Origin: JAAYJR01 sp964540755
GTDB lineage: Bacteria; Bacteroidota; Bacteroidia; Bacteroidales; Prolixibacteraceae
NCBI GenBank assembly: GCA_964540755.1
Contig: CAZIOB010000062.1
Span: forward strand, 1-64,000
Reading direction: 5' to 3'
Length of the DNA stretch: 64,000 bases
In this document: positions 18,643 to 27,165 of the stretch, one piece after another
Layout of the letters: each line of letters opens with the position of its first letter
Numbering within the stretch: the stretch's first letter is position 1
Program-made: the position numbers and the translations under genes
Notes under the pieces: model-generated
Seen by the model: the letters and a program-made list of their open reading frames with translations, nothing else
Databases searched by the model: none
What the model was told of the DNA's origin: nothing

Positions 18643-19935
18643 ATGAATTTTGTTAATGAATTGAGATGGCGGGGTATGCTGCAGGATATGATGCCCGGGA
18701 CGGAAGAGCAACTCTCAAAAGAGATGACAACAGCTTATCTGGGTATTGATCCGACAGCCGATTCATTACATATAGGGCACTTGGTCGGGGTAATGATGCT
18801 AAAGCACTTTCAGCTCGCCGGTCATAAACCCATTGCATTAATCGGAGGAGCTACAGGTATGATAGGAGATCCTTCCGGAAAATCACAAGAACGCAATTTA
18901 TTGGATGAGCCTACTTTACGCCATAATCAGAGATGTATAAAAAAACAGTTGGGTAAATTTCTTTCTTTCAGCACCGATTTACCCAATGCAGCAGTTATGG
19001 TTAACAATTACGACTGGATGAAAAAATTTACATTTCTGAAATTTATAAGAGATGTCGGTAAACATATTACTGTAAATTACATGATGTCGAAAGACAGTGT
19101 AAAAAAGCGTCTGGGCGAAGATGCCACGGCAGGAATGTCATTTACTGAATTTACTTACCAACTGGTGCAGGGATATGATTTTTTATATCTCTATAAAAAT
19201 TATGGATGTAAAATCCAAATGGGAGGCTCCGACCAGTGGGGGAATATAACAACCGGAACAGAACTTATACGTCGCATTGAAGGAGGAGAAGCTTTTTCTT
19301 TAACTTGTCCGCTCATAACAAAGGCCGACGGTTCAAAATTCGGAAAAACTGAAGCAGGGAATGTCTGGCTGGATCCACAAAAAACCTCTCCTTATGAATT
19401 TTACCAGTTTTGGCTTAACACTTCAGATGAAGATGCTGAAAAATATATAAAAATATTTACCCTTATTTCTAAAGAAGAAATTGAAGAACTAATAAAAGAA
19501 CACAGAAAAACACCTCATTTGAGATTACTTCAAAAAAAACTTGCTGAAAATATTACTGTTCTTGTCCATTCAAAGAAAGATTACGATATGGCCGTAGCGG
19601 CCTCCGGGATATTATTTGGAAAAGCTACTGAAAAGCAGTTGCGTCAGCTTGATGAAAAAACCTTTCTGTCAGTATTTGAAGGTGTTCCGCAATTTAACAT
19701 TTCAAAAAAAGAAATAGATGAAGGAATCGGGGTGACTGACCTTCTCACTGAAAAAACCTCTGCCTTTCCTTCAAAAGGTGAATTGCGCAGGACAATCAAA
19801 GGAAATGGCTTGAGCATCAATAAAGAAAAAGTTTCAGATGAAGAATTAATTGTCGGAAAGACTTTTTTAATAAGCGGCAAGTATATCCTGGTGCAAAAGG
19901 GTAAAAAAAATTATTTTCTGCTGGTTGCTGAATAA
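18643..19935 (+). CDS. tyrS: Tyrosine--tRNA ligase
   Basis: This 430-aa class I synthetase charges tRNA-Tyr. The HIGH motif is present as HIGH at residues 43-46. The KMSKS-equivalent is KFGKT within ADGSKFGKTEAG, the form used by TyrRS. Residues GSDQWGNIT are the tyrosine-specific loop. A C-terminal S4 RNA-binding region begins near residue 365. The start was placed at the ATG at 18643 because the -7 element overlaps the earlier TTG. Confidence 0.97.
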   Translation: MNFVNELRWRGMLQDMMPGTEEQLSKEMTTAYLGIDPTADSLHIGHLVGVMMLKHFQLAGHKPIALIGGATGMIGDPSGKSQERNLLDEPTLRHNQRCIKKQLGKFLSFSTDLPNAAVMVNNYDWMKKFTFLKFIRDVGKHITVNYMMSKDSVKKRLGEDATAGMSFTEFTYQLVQGYDFLYLYKNYGCKIQMGGSDQWGNITTGTELIRRIEGGEAFSLTCPLITKADGSKFGKTEAGNVWLDPQKTSPYEFYQFWLNTSDEDAEKYIKIFTLISKEEIEELIKEHRKTPHLRLLQKKLAENITVLVHSKKDYDMAVAASGILFGKATEKQLRQLDEKTFLSVFEGVPQFNISKKEIDEGIGVTDLLTEKTSAFPSKGELRRTIKGNGLSINKEKVSDEELIVGKTFLISGKYILVQKGKKNYFLLVAE

Positions 19936-20016
19936 ACATTTCTAAATTCTTTTCAAATAAATACTAAAAATGCTCAGGTATCGTTCAATTAATGCGATCA
20001 AATTATAACCATATTT

Positions 20017-20967
20017 ATGAATGATTTTTTTGATAACCGGCGAATTCTCGATTTAATCTGGGAACGCAAACTTCATTTTATAATTATTGGAATAATCGCT
20101 GCTATTTTAGCAGTCATTTTTTCAGGTCCTTTTTTTATAAAACCAAAATTCAAATCAACTGCCCGGATATACCCGACAAACCTTTGGGTGTTAAGCGAAG
20201 AATCAGAGACCGAGCAAATGCTCGAAATAGTTAATTCCAGGGATATCAAGCTCAAAATAATTGATGTTTTCAATCTGGATGAAATTTATAAAATAGCCCG
20301 GAATGATCCACATTTTATGACTTATATTCTTGATATCTATAACGAAAATGTAAAAACCGGTAAAACAAATTTTGAAACCGTTGAAATAGAAGTTTTTGAT
20401 CATGATCCACAGCGTGCGAGCGATATGTGTGATTCCATAATTCACTTTTACAATAAAAAAGTACGGGATATGCATAAAGTAAAGGAGATGGAAATGGTTG
20501 AAATAAGCCAGAAAGGATTAAAAAGAAAATATGCAGAACTGGATACGTTAATTACCAAAATTGACACAGTAAGAGAAAAATATGGCATTCTGGACTTTAA
20601 AAGTCAGGTAGAAGAAGTCACTAAAGGCTATATGAAAGCACTTGCAGAGGGGACAAATTCCCCGGGAAGCACCAAAGAGATAAAAAAACTATATAATAAT
20701 CTGGCAGACAAAGGTTCAGAAGCTTTCTGGCTCGAGTCGCGCTTTAATTTTTTAATAAATGTAATAGATTCCCTGACAACACAATATGAATTCTACATGT
20801 CAGAATATGAAAAAAATATAACTTATTGTCATGTTGTTGAATATCCTTTGCCGGCAGATAAAAAATCATATCCGGTACGCTGGCTTATAGTGACGCTGAC
20901 AACTTTCTCCGCACTATTTCTGGCATTATTGATTTTTCTGGTTCTCGACTACAGGAAAACTGATTGA
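20017..20967 (+). CDS. Wzz-type polysaccharide chain-length determinant
   Basis: This 316-aa inner-membrane protein has the two-helix architecture of polysaccharide co-polymerases: TM1 near residues 20-40, a periplasmic part rich in coiled coil (about 130-200, KVKEMEMVEISQKGLKRKY), and TM2 near residues 290-310 before a short YRKTD tail. The pre-TM2 proline-rich stretch VEYPLPADKKSYPVRW is typical. There is no kinase domain. Its stop is three bases before the next gene, a ligase/polymerase, so the pair likely sets chain length during surface-glycan polymerisation. Confidence 0.85.
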   Translation: MNDFFDNRRILDLIWERKLHFIIIGIIAAILAVIFSGPFFIKPKFKSTARIYPTNLWVLSEESETEQMLEIVNSRDIKLKIIDVFNLDEIYKIARNDPHFMTYILDIYNENVKTGKTNFETVEIEVFDHDPQRASDMCDSIIHFYNKKVRDMHKVKEMEMVEISQKGLKRKYAELDTLITKIDTVREKYGILDFKSQVEEVTKGYMKALAEGTNSPGSTKEIKKLYNNLADKGSEAFWLESRFNFLINVIDSLTTQYEFYMSEYEKNITYCHVVEYPLPADKKSYPVRWLIVTLTTFSALFLALLIFLVLDYRKTD

Positions 20968-20970
20968 ACT

Positions 20971-22434
20971 TTGATTAAAAACAATACCATAAAGATCACC
21001 CTTTTTTATTTTGTCTCAGTAAGCTTTCTCTTATTGAATTTATATTTCATAATAAAAAAAGATTTATTCATAATTAATTTACTGCCTGCGTTGTTTGGAG
21101 TTTTGCTTCTAATAATTTTTTCATTCGAGAAAATTATATGGTTTATTGTTTCCCTGACCCCGCTTTCACTTCCATTGAGAGAACTGGTTCCCGGTTTGAA
21201 TTTTGATATGTATCTGCCAACAGAGCCTTTACTGTTTATTGTATTAATCATTTTTATCTTAAAGGTTGTACATGAAAGAAAATTTGACAGAAGAATACTT
21301 ATTCACCCTGTTTCTCTAACTATATACCTGTACCTTTTTTGGATCCTGATCACCTGTTTTACAAGCACCATACCGTTAGTTTCTTTTAAATTTTTTTTAG
21401 CAAAAGTGTGGTTCATTGTGGCCTTATATTTAATAACAGCCAAAATATTTTCCGATGGAAAAAAAATGGAACAATACATTTGGTTGTACCTGATACCTTT
21501 TGTATTTGTAATATTTTATTCAACATACCGTCATATTGGTTATGGCTTGTGGGATAAAGAAGCAGCACATTTCGTTGTATCCCCCTTTTATAATGATCAT
21601 ACTTCCTATGGGGCAGCGCTTGCAATATTCCTTCCCTTTCTGGCATTATTCTCATTCGGCAGTTATTATACTGCAGGACAAAGGCTTATGTCATCAATTG
21701 TTCTGTTCATTTTTTTAACAGGATTGATTTTATCATACAGTCGCGCTGCATGGGTAAGCCTTATACCTGCAATACTATTCTGGTCAGCGGTTAAAATAAA
21801 GATAAAGTTCAGAACAATAATAATAAGCATTATACTTCTTTTCGGTTTGATTTTTACATTTCAGGATAAAATCCTCACGACTATCAAGGGGAACCCGGCA
21901 GAGTCATCGTCCAATCTTATGGAACATGTGTATTCTATCTCCAATATTTCTTCCGATGCATCAAACCTGGAACGTATTAACAGATGGAGTTGTGCTGTCA
22001 GGATGTTTGAGGATAAGCCTCTGTTCGGATACGGACCCGGCACCTATATGTTCAAATATGCACCTTATCAGTTGAATAAAGAAAGGACAATAATAAGCAC
22101 TAATGCCGGCGACCTGGGAAATGCGCACAGCGAATACTTAGGAGTCCTTTCCGAGTCAGGGTTACCGGGATTAATTACCTTTATCCTATTAATTACTGTT
22201 GTATGTTATACTGCCATCAGAACTTACTTTAATTTACAAAATGCAAAAATGAGGTCCTTATTAATGGCAGCCTTAACAGGATTGATATCTTACTATGTAC
22301 ATGGATTTCTTAATAATTTTCTTGATACAGACAAATTATCAGTACCTTTTTGGGGATTTACAGCCATCATTGTTGCTATTGATATTTACTCCCGGAATAA
22401 TAAAAATTTATCCCTGTCCGATGTAAAAAAATAA
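20971..22434 (+). CDS. O-antigen ligase / Wzy-type polymerase family protein
   Basis: This 487-aa protein has about 11-12 hydrophobic helices and one large periplasmic loop. That loop contains LERINRWSCAVRMFEDKPLF then GYGPGTY and the histidine-bearing AHSEYLGVLSESG, the signature of the Wzy_C/RfaL family. The start is TTG at 20971, three bases after the Wzz stop; the next in-frame ATG falls inside the membrane domain, so TTG initiation coupled to the upstream gene is inferred. Whether it ligates or polymerises cannot be decided. No glycosyltransferases are nearby. Confidence 0.85.
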   Translation: MIKNNTIKITLFYFVSVSFLLLNLYFIIKKDLFIINLLPALFGVLLLIIFSFEKIIWFIVSLTPLSLPLRELVPGLNFDMYLPTEPLLFIVLIIFILKVVHERKFDRRILIHPVSLTIYLYLFWILITCFTSTIPLVSFKFFLAKVWFIVALYLITAKIFSDGKKMEQYIWLYLIPFVFVIFYSTYRHIGYGLWDKEAAHFVVSPFYNDHTSYGAALAIFLPFLALFSFGSYYTAGQRLMSSIVLFIFLTGLILSYSRAAWVSLIPAILFWSAVKIKIKFRTIIISIILLFGLIFTFQDKILTTIKGNPAESSSNLMEHVYSISNISSDASNLERINRWSCAVRMFEDKPLFGYGPGTYMFKYAPYQLNKERTIISTNAGDLGNAHSEYLGVLSESGLPGLITFILLITVVCYTAIRTYFNLQNAKMRSLLMAALTGLISYYVHGFLNNFLDTDKLSVPFWGFTAIIVAIDIYSRNNKNLSLSDVKK

Positions 22435-22465
22435 AAATCCTGCATTCATACAACGAATCAGGAAA
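22432..22465 (-). terminator. Intrinsic terminator of efp
   Basis: On the minus strand a stem TCCTG plus ATTC pairs with GAAT plus CAGGA around a 7-nt loop, with one bulged base. It is followed by T-rich sequence (22424-22437), 20 nt past the efp stop. Confidence 0.45.
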
Positions 22466-22484
22466 ATTAAGCCTAATTTATTTT

Positions 22485-23054
22485 TTACTGTCTGACTCTC
22501 TCACTATAAGCACGGCCACGCGTATCAACCTTAATTATCTCGCCCTGACTAATGAACATGGGTACCATTATTTCTGCACCCGTTTCAAGAGTGGCAGGTT
22601 TCAGGGCAGTTGAACTTGCTGTATTTCCCTTCTCTCCTTCAATCGTAAAGGTAACTTCCAGCTCAACGAAAGGAGGCATATCCAAAGTAAGGGGGGTTTC
22701 TGTTTCAGACTGAAAATTAATTTCCACTATCTGGCCCTCTTTCATCAGATCGGCATTTTCAATCATTGACTCCGGGATTGGAATTTGCTCAAAAGTTTCA
22801 GTATTCATAAAATGATATCCCATATCATCTTTATATAAATATTGATATGAACGACGTTCAACTCTTACTTCCTCTACCTTAAACCCTGATGCGAAAGTAT
22901 TTTCAATTATCCTGCCGGTTACTACATTCTTAAGTTTTGTACGGACAAAAGCTGGTCCTTTACCTGGCTTAACATGCAAAAACTGAACTATTGAGTAAAT
23001 CTCGTCCTTGTATTTTATGCACATCCCATTCCTAAAATCTGATGTTGTGGCCAT
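22485..23054 (-). CDS. efp: Translation elongation factor P
   Basis: This 189-aa protein relieves ribosome stalling at polyproline stretches. All three domains are present: the KOW-like N-terminal domain with Lys32 in the loop KPGKGPAFVR (the position modified in other EF-Ps), the central OB domain from about residue 68, and the C-terminal S1-like domain ending in VDTRGRAYSERVRQ. No modification enzyme (EpmA/EpmB, EarP, YmfI) is in the window. A -7 element lies 29 nt upstream. Confidence 0.97.
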   Translation of the reverse strand: MATTSDFRNGMCIKYKDEIYSIVQFLHVKPGKGPAFVRTKLKNVVTGRIIENTFASGFKVEEVRVERRSYQYLYKDDMGYHFMNTETFEQIPIPESMIENADLMKEGQIVEINFQSETETPLTLDMPPFVELEVTFTIEGEKGNTASSTALKPATLETGAEIMVPMFISQGEIIKVDTRGRAYSERVRQ

Positions 23055-23083
23055 AAATTTTTTTTAAGTATTAATGATGCCTG

Positions 23084-23091
23084 CAAAAATA
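23084..23091 (-). promoter_or_regulatory. -7 element of efp
   Basis: TATTTTTG on the minus strand, 29 nt before the efp start. Confidence 0.45.
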
Positions 23092-23142
23092 AATAAATCG
23101 GTTAAAAATGAAGATATTCGACAAATTTTTGATAAAAAATAT

Positions 23143-23877
23143 TTATTTCACGGCTTGTTCCTCTCCGGATACTTCATAATTCTCAATTATTGCCCTCAGG
23201 GCACCTATCCGCATATCAAATTCAAGAAGAACGGGCAGTTTGGTCTCTTTGGATATAAAAAATTTCAATCCGTCAGAACGCGTTAATAATTTTCCTTTAT
23301 CGACTATAGGAGATAACACATGGCAGTCTATTTCTCCCAATCCTGTTTCCACCTTTTCTTCACCCATATAAATTATTGAAACATCATTAATTTTATCAGC
23401 ATGAAAAGTTGGCAAAGTTGATCTTCTTCCCGGCTCCAAATTGTCTAATGAATAGTTGTTAATGAAATAAAAAAAGACAGAAATTATATCAAGAAGATTA
23501 TCGGGAGCTTCCCTCCAGCCTGACTTCCGGCTGAAAATGGAATCGATTTCATGATAATATAAAGTTTCATTATACCAGCGATATCTACCCTCTTTTATAT
23601 TCCGGATGGATTTCAGAGGCAACCGGGTTTCTGCATCTACAGTTGTCTCATAGACATCATTAACACCAAATAGTGTATTTGTAAGCCCTGTTGTACGACC
23701 TACGAGATTATAATGAATTGCCTTTTTATTATTAAAAATAGTATCAGATATTACTAACTGAGCTTCACCCCCCTTTACAAAGCCAAATTTCAGATTAAAA
23801 AATATGCTTTCTTTTCTGGCAGCAATATTCCCGATAGATCCGAACACTATTATATATATTAAAATTATCTTTTTCAT
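23143..23877 (-). CDS. DUF3108 exported protein
   Basis: This 244-aa protein starts at the ATG at 23877. A longer frame begins at 23910, but the -7 element at 23899-23906 lies inside that extension, so the shorter start is right. A signal peptide (KKIILIYIIVFGSIGNIAA) precedes a beta-rich body. The pattern GLTNTLFGVNDVYETTVDAE and the closing LPVLLEFDMRIGALRAII fit the DUF3108 family of periplasmic proteins, whose role is unknown. It is a single gene between efp and tsaB. Confidence 0.8.
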   Translation of the reverse strand: MKKIILIYIIVFGSIGNIAARKESIFFNLKFGFVKGGEAQLVISDTIFNNKKAIHYNLVGRTTGLTNTLFGVNDVYETTVDAETRLPLKSIRNIKEGRYRWYNETLYYHEIDSIFSRKSGWREAPDNLLDIISVFFYFINNYSLDNLEPGRRSTLPTFHADKINDVSIIYMGEEKVETGLGEIDCHVLSPIVDKGKLLTRSDGLKFFISKETKLPVLLEFDMRIGALRAIIENYEVSGEEQAVK

Positions 23878-23898
23878 TCGTTTAAAATTAATTATTTT

Positions 23899-23906
23899 CA
23901 AAGGTA
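23899..23906 (-). promoter_or_regulatory. -7 element of the DUF3108 gene
   Basis: TACCTTTG on the minus strand, 21 nt before the ATG at 23877. It decides the start codon. Confidence 0.5.
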
Positions 23907-23918
23907 CCATACATAAAC

Positions 23919-23967
23919 CGCATAAGTTTTAATCATACTCTTATTTGATTTTACAATCATGCCCGTT
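23919..23967 (-). repeat. 49-bp dispersed intergenic repeat, copy 2
   Basis: On the minus strand it reproduces the element at 11048-11096, with four mismatches by eye confined to one early base and the variable tetramer. It lies upstream of the DUF3108 promoter. Confidence 0.6.
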
Positions 23968-24057
23968 AAATCTGCTTATTAATTTTTAATGAAAAAAATT
24001 AAATATGCCAAAATAACAGAAACATTTTCATTTGCATGCAACAGGGAGCAGACTGCA

Positions 24058-24774
24058 TTATTTTATTACCTTATTTACAGGAATTGTTGCTATAAAATCC
24101 TTTAAATAAAAAGGTTCGAAATAAGCAACATTCTCAAAATCCCTGTTCCTGTACTTTTCTTCAGCCAACCGAAGCATAAATCGTGCCGAAGTATTTGAAG
24201 GCCCTTCAAACAAAGCATTCGGATGATGCAGCAGGGATTTACATTTTACAGCGCCATTCCCGTAAAACATTATATGGTTTCGTTTCAGATAACCGGAAAA
24301 AGAATTTTCATTGATAATTTTTGCAGACACCGGCTCAAGCTGGGTTCCATGTGAATCATATACTGATGTATATACTTCCATACGACGCGCATCTATCATC
24401 GGACAACAGAGAATATTATTTTTCACCATATCTCCGGAAATATAATCTTCCAAATTTTTACCGGTATATATACCCATTGCATCAAGTGTGCCAATAGCAA
24501 TTAAAGGTTTATCAAGAGCATAACAAAGTCCCTTTGCCATAGAAACCCCGATACGCAAACCGGTATAGGACCCGGGCCCCTTGCTTACGGCAATTGCATC
24601 GACATTTTTCAAGTTCATACCCGATTCCTTAATTATCTCATTAATAAATAAAGACAACAACCTTGAATGGTTAAGGCCTTCGGTACTTTCCCTCTCAATC
24701 AGCAATTTCCCGTTTTCCGAAAGATTCACAGAACAAACTTCAGTGGAAGTCTCTATATTAATTATATATGCCAT
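24058..24774 (-). CDS. tsaB: tRNA threonylcarbamoyladenosine biosynthesis protein TsaB
   Basis: This 238-aa ASKHA-fold protein is the non-catalytic partner of TsaD in making t6A at position 37 of ANN-decoding tRNAs. The N-terminus reads INIETSTEVCSVNLSENG, and the central signature KGPGSYTGLRIGVSMAKGL is diagnostic. The middle ARRMEVYTSVYD matches the TsaB interface region. It has its own -7 element 19 nt upstream and is divergent from mtnA. The tsaC, tsaD and tsaE genes are not in the window. Confidence 0.93.
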   Translation of the reverse strand: MAYIINIETSTEVCSVNLSENGKLLIERESTEGLNHSRLLSLFINEIIKESGMNLKNVDAIAVSKGPGSYTGLRIGVSMAKGLCYALDKPLIAIGTLDAMGIYTGKNLEDYISGDMVKNNILCCPMIDARRMEVYTSVYDSHGTQLEPVSAKIINENSFSGYLKRNHIMFYGNGAVKCKSLLHHPNALFEGPSNTSARFMLRLAEEKYRNRDFENVAYFEPFYLKDFIATIPVNKVIK

Positions 24775-24793
24775 TTTACATTATTTTTAATCA

Positions 24794-24801
24794 CAAAAAT
24801 A
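24794..24801 (-). promoter_or_regulatory. -7 element of tsaB
   Basis: TATTTTTG on the minus strand, 19 nt before the tsaB start. Confidence 0.45.
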
Positions 24802-24827
24802 TTATTCATATCTATAATCTTTCGATA

Positions 24828-26009
24828 ATGATTACGGACTGTTTACAATTTTTTCTATTTTTAGATATTACTAATATAACGAATAAAAAACCGGCATTGC
24901 ATATTTGTGGAAAACATTATCAAACTATTCGGGCAAAAGAGGGAGAGCCTCCTGTTATTAGCATAATAGACCAGAGAAAATTGCCATTCAGGTTGGAGAT
25001 GCTTGATCTGTTTACAGTCGATGATGCATTTTACGCCATAAAGAACATGGCTGTGCGTGGAGCTCCCCTGATTGGAATTACTGCAGCCTGGGGAATGTAC
25101 CTCGCATTGGCAGGTTATAAGGATAAAAATAAAAACCTTTTACTGCGCTTAACAGAGGCAGCAAATTACCTGAAATCAGCACGTCCCACTTCAGTTAATC
25201 CTTTTTATACCATAGATGAAATATTTAATTTTATCGTCAGTGAAAAATCCTGTCCGGAAATACTGCATAAAACCTTTGAAAAGGTTGAATCATTACAAAA
25301 AAAAGAAATAGAGTTCGGAGACCAAATAGGTAATTACGGATTAAAAATTATAGAAAATATATACCACAATAAAAATGACACTGTTAACATTTTAACTCAT
25401 TGTAATGCGGGGTGGCTGGCGTCTATAGACTGGGGGACTGCAACAGCGCCCATTTATAAAGCTCATATGAAAGGGATCCCGATACATGTCTGGGTAGATG
25501 AGACCAGGCCCCGCAACCAGGGAGGAAGGCTGACTGCCTTTGAATTGGGGGAAGAGGGCATAAGACATACGGTGATTGCCGATAATACAGGGGGCCACCT
25601 GATGCAAAATGAGATGGTGGATCTGGTATTGGTCGGAAGCGACCGCACAACAGTTTGCGGGGATGTGGCCAATAAAATAGGAACTTATTTAAAAGCGCTT
25701 GCTGCAAAAGATAACGGAATACCTTTTTATGCAGCTTTACCTTCTACTTCAATTGACTGGTCGATTGAAAACGGATTAAAAGAAATAAAAATTGAAAAAC
25801 GTGACCCTGTTGAAGTTTCAGAGATAGAGGGTTGGACGGGATCGGAAATAGAACGCGTCAGGCTTATCCCGGAAAAAAGCAGTGCGCTGAATTACGGCTT
25901 TGATGTGACTCCTGCCCGCCTGGTCACAGGATTAATCACAGAGCGCGGAATATGCAAAGCCAATAAAAACAGCATATTAAATTTATTTCCTGAGAAAAAA
26001 ATATCTTAA
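24828..26009 (+). CDS. mtnA: S-methyl-5-thioribose-1-phosphate isomerase
   Basis: MtnA converts methylthioribose-1-phosphate to methylthioribulose-1-phosphate in methionine salvage. Catalytic candidates are Cys192 in LTHCNAGW and Asp272 in GSDRTT, counted from the ATG at 24828 (393 aa). The body also shows RGAPLIGITAAWGMYLA and the closing FDVTPARLVTGLITERG. Family homology begins only at about HICGKHYQTIR, so the true start may be the TTG at 24897 (370 aa, closer to family length). The frame also extends upstream to 24768, overlapping tsaB, which is unlikely. mtnP follows 160 bp downstream. Confidence 0.93.
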   Translation: MITDCLQFFLFLDITNITNKKPALHICGKHYQTIRAKEGEPPVISIIDQRKLPFRLEMLDLFTVDDAFYAIKNMAVRGAPLIGITAAWGMYLALAGYKDKNKNLLLRLTEAANYLKSARPTSVNPFYTIDEIFNFIVSEKSCPEILHKTFEKVESLQKKEIEFGDQIGNYGLKIIENIYHNKNDTVNILTHCNAGWLASIDWGTATAPIYKAHMKGIPIHVWVDETRPRNQGGRLTAFELGEEGIRHTVIADNTGGHLMQNEMVDLVLVGSDRTTVCGDVANKIGTYLKALAAKDNGIPFYAALPSTSIDWSIENGLKEIKIEKRDPVEVSEIEGWTGSEIERVRLIPEKSSALNYGFDVTPARLVTGLITERGICKANKNSILNLFPEKKIS

Positions 26010-26169
26010 CAAATATTTTTTTTTCTATGATAGAAAAAACAACACACCAAAATTATACAGCTATAATGAATATGTGAAAAACAAAAATTGTTTCGCTTGC
26101 ATTTTGCTATCAAAGCAGGGGCTCCACATATTCTCAGATTATTAATTTATTTATTATAAACAGTCAGTT

Positions 26170-26919
26170 ATGAATAAAATTGCAATTATAGGAGGATCCG
26201 GGCTCGAAGATCCCGATATCATTGAAAATCCCGATGAAATAAATATTCAGACACCTTATGGAGATACATCTTCTTCTTTCAGAACAGGCAGAATTGAAGG
26301 TGTTGAGGTCGCTATTCTTTCAAGGCATGCAAGAGACCATTCCATTCCGCCATCCCAGGTTAATAACAGGGCTAATATATGGGCAATCAGAGAACTGGGA
26401 TGTACGCATATAATAGCCACAACTGCATGCGGCAGTCTCAGGGAAGAGATAAACAGAGGAGATATTGTCATTCCTGATCAGTTCATTGACTTCACCCGGC
26501 ACCGTAAAATTACCTTTTTTGAAAAATTTGAAGGTGGCAATCTTAAACATTATCAGATGGCAAGTCCCTTTGATGAAGCATTAAGCCAATTAATAATTGT
26601 AAAAACAAAAAAACTCGGTCTGAAATTTCATGACAGCGGGACAGTCATTACAATAGAGGGACCAAGATTTTCGACAAGGGCTGAATCTGATATGTTCCGC
26701 TCATGGGGAGCAGATATTATAAATATGTCCACCGCTCCTGAGTGTATTCTGGCTAATGAACTTGAAATACCTTATTCGGCAATAGCTGTAAGCACTGATT
26801 ATGACTGCTGGAAAACGGAAGAAGAACCCGTTTCCTGGGAAGAAGTTCTGAAAGTTTTTAATGAAAATGTAAAAAATGTAATTAATTTATTACGCTTTAC
26901 CATTTCTGAATTTAAATAA
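26170..26919 (+). CDS. mtnP: S-methyl-5'-thioadenosine phosphorylase
   Basis: This 249-aa enzyme splits methylthioadenosine with phosphate into adenine and methylthioribose-1-phosphate, the substrate of MtnA next door. IAIIGGSGLEDP opens the fold, SRHARDHSIPPSQVNNRAN is the phosphate-binding region, and INMSTAPECILANE then STDYDCWK mark the MTAP branch rather than ordinary purine nucleoside phosphorylases. Together with mtnA it gives the first two steps of salvage. The later genes mtnB, mtnC and mtnD are not in the window. Confidence 0.94.
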   Translation: MNKIAIIGGSGLEDPDIIENPDEINIQTPYGDTSSSFRTGRIEGVEVAILSRHARDHSIPPSQVNNRANIWAIRELGCTHIIATTACGSLREEINRGDIVIPDQFIDFTRHRKITFFEKFEGGNLKHYQMASPFDEALSQLIIVKTKKLGLKFHDSGTVITIEGPRFSTRAESDMFRSWGADIINMSTAPECILANELEIPYSAIAVSTDYDCWKTEEEPVSWEEVLKVFNENVKNVINLLRFTISEFK

Positions 26920-27058
26920 ATTTCCTGTTTTTATTATCCCCTTTTTGCCGGGCTATTTATAAATCAACCTGTTAATAACTTTGGCATATTATTTGTTATT
27001 TTTTAACAGAAAAAGTTTTCTATGGTATTTGACCTTTCAGTTAGTACTATATAATTCC

Positions 27059-27079
27059 AGCCATATTTTAAATATGGCT
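27059..27079 (+). terminator. AT-rich hairpin downstream of mtnP
   Basis: Perfect arms AGCCATATTT and AAATATGGCT flank one base, followed by TTTAA. It could serve as a weak terminator or as part of a small RNA. Confidence 0.35.
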
Positions 27080-27089
27080 TTTAATTCCC

Positions 27090-27120
27090 GCGGCGTCTTT
27101 TAAAAAGATGCCGCTTTTTT
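27090..27120 (+). terminator. Intrinsic terminator upstream of pheS
   Basis: GCGGCGTCTTTT pairs with AAAAGATGCCGC with one G-U wobble, followed by six Ts. It ends 13 bp before the pheS -7 element and so insulates pheS from upstream transcription. Confidence 0.7.
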
Positions 27121-27133
27121 CTATAGGAATGAT

Positions 27134-27141
27134 TATCTTTG
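27134..27141 (+). promoter_or_regulatory. -7 element of pheS
   Basis: TATCTTTG ends 24 nt before the ATG at 27166 and overlaps an in-frame TTG at 27139, which is therefore not the start. Confidence 0.5.
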
Positions 27142-27165
27142 TCGTTTATTTTAAACAATCTGCTA

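Larger units (their letters stand above)
26976..27120 (+). ncRNA. Candidate small RNA between mtnP and pheS
   Basis: A -7 element TAACTTTG (26976-26983) is followed by about 130 nt with no ORF. The segment ends in a strong terminator (27090-27120) and includes a 10-bp-arm hairpin at 27059-27079. A discrete transcript is inferred; the alternative is plain mtnP 3' sequence. Confidence 0.3.

Noticed and set aside
24768..24827. An upstream extension of mtnA overlapping tsaB
   Set aside because: The extra residues are low-complexity and lie outside the family's homology. The overlap with a divergent gene and its promoter makes it unlikely.
25392..25707. Three overlapping minus-strand frames inside mtnA
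   Set aside because: They follow the codon pattern of mtnA in the other strand and show no family features.
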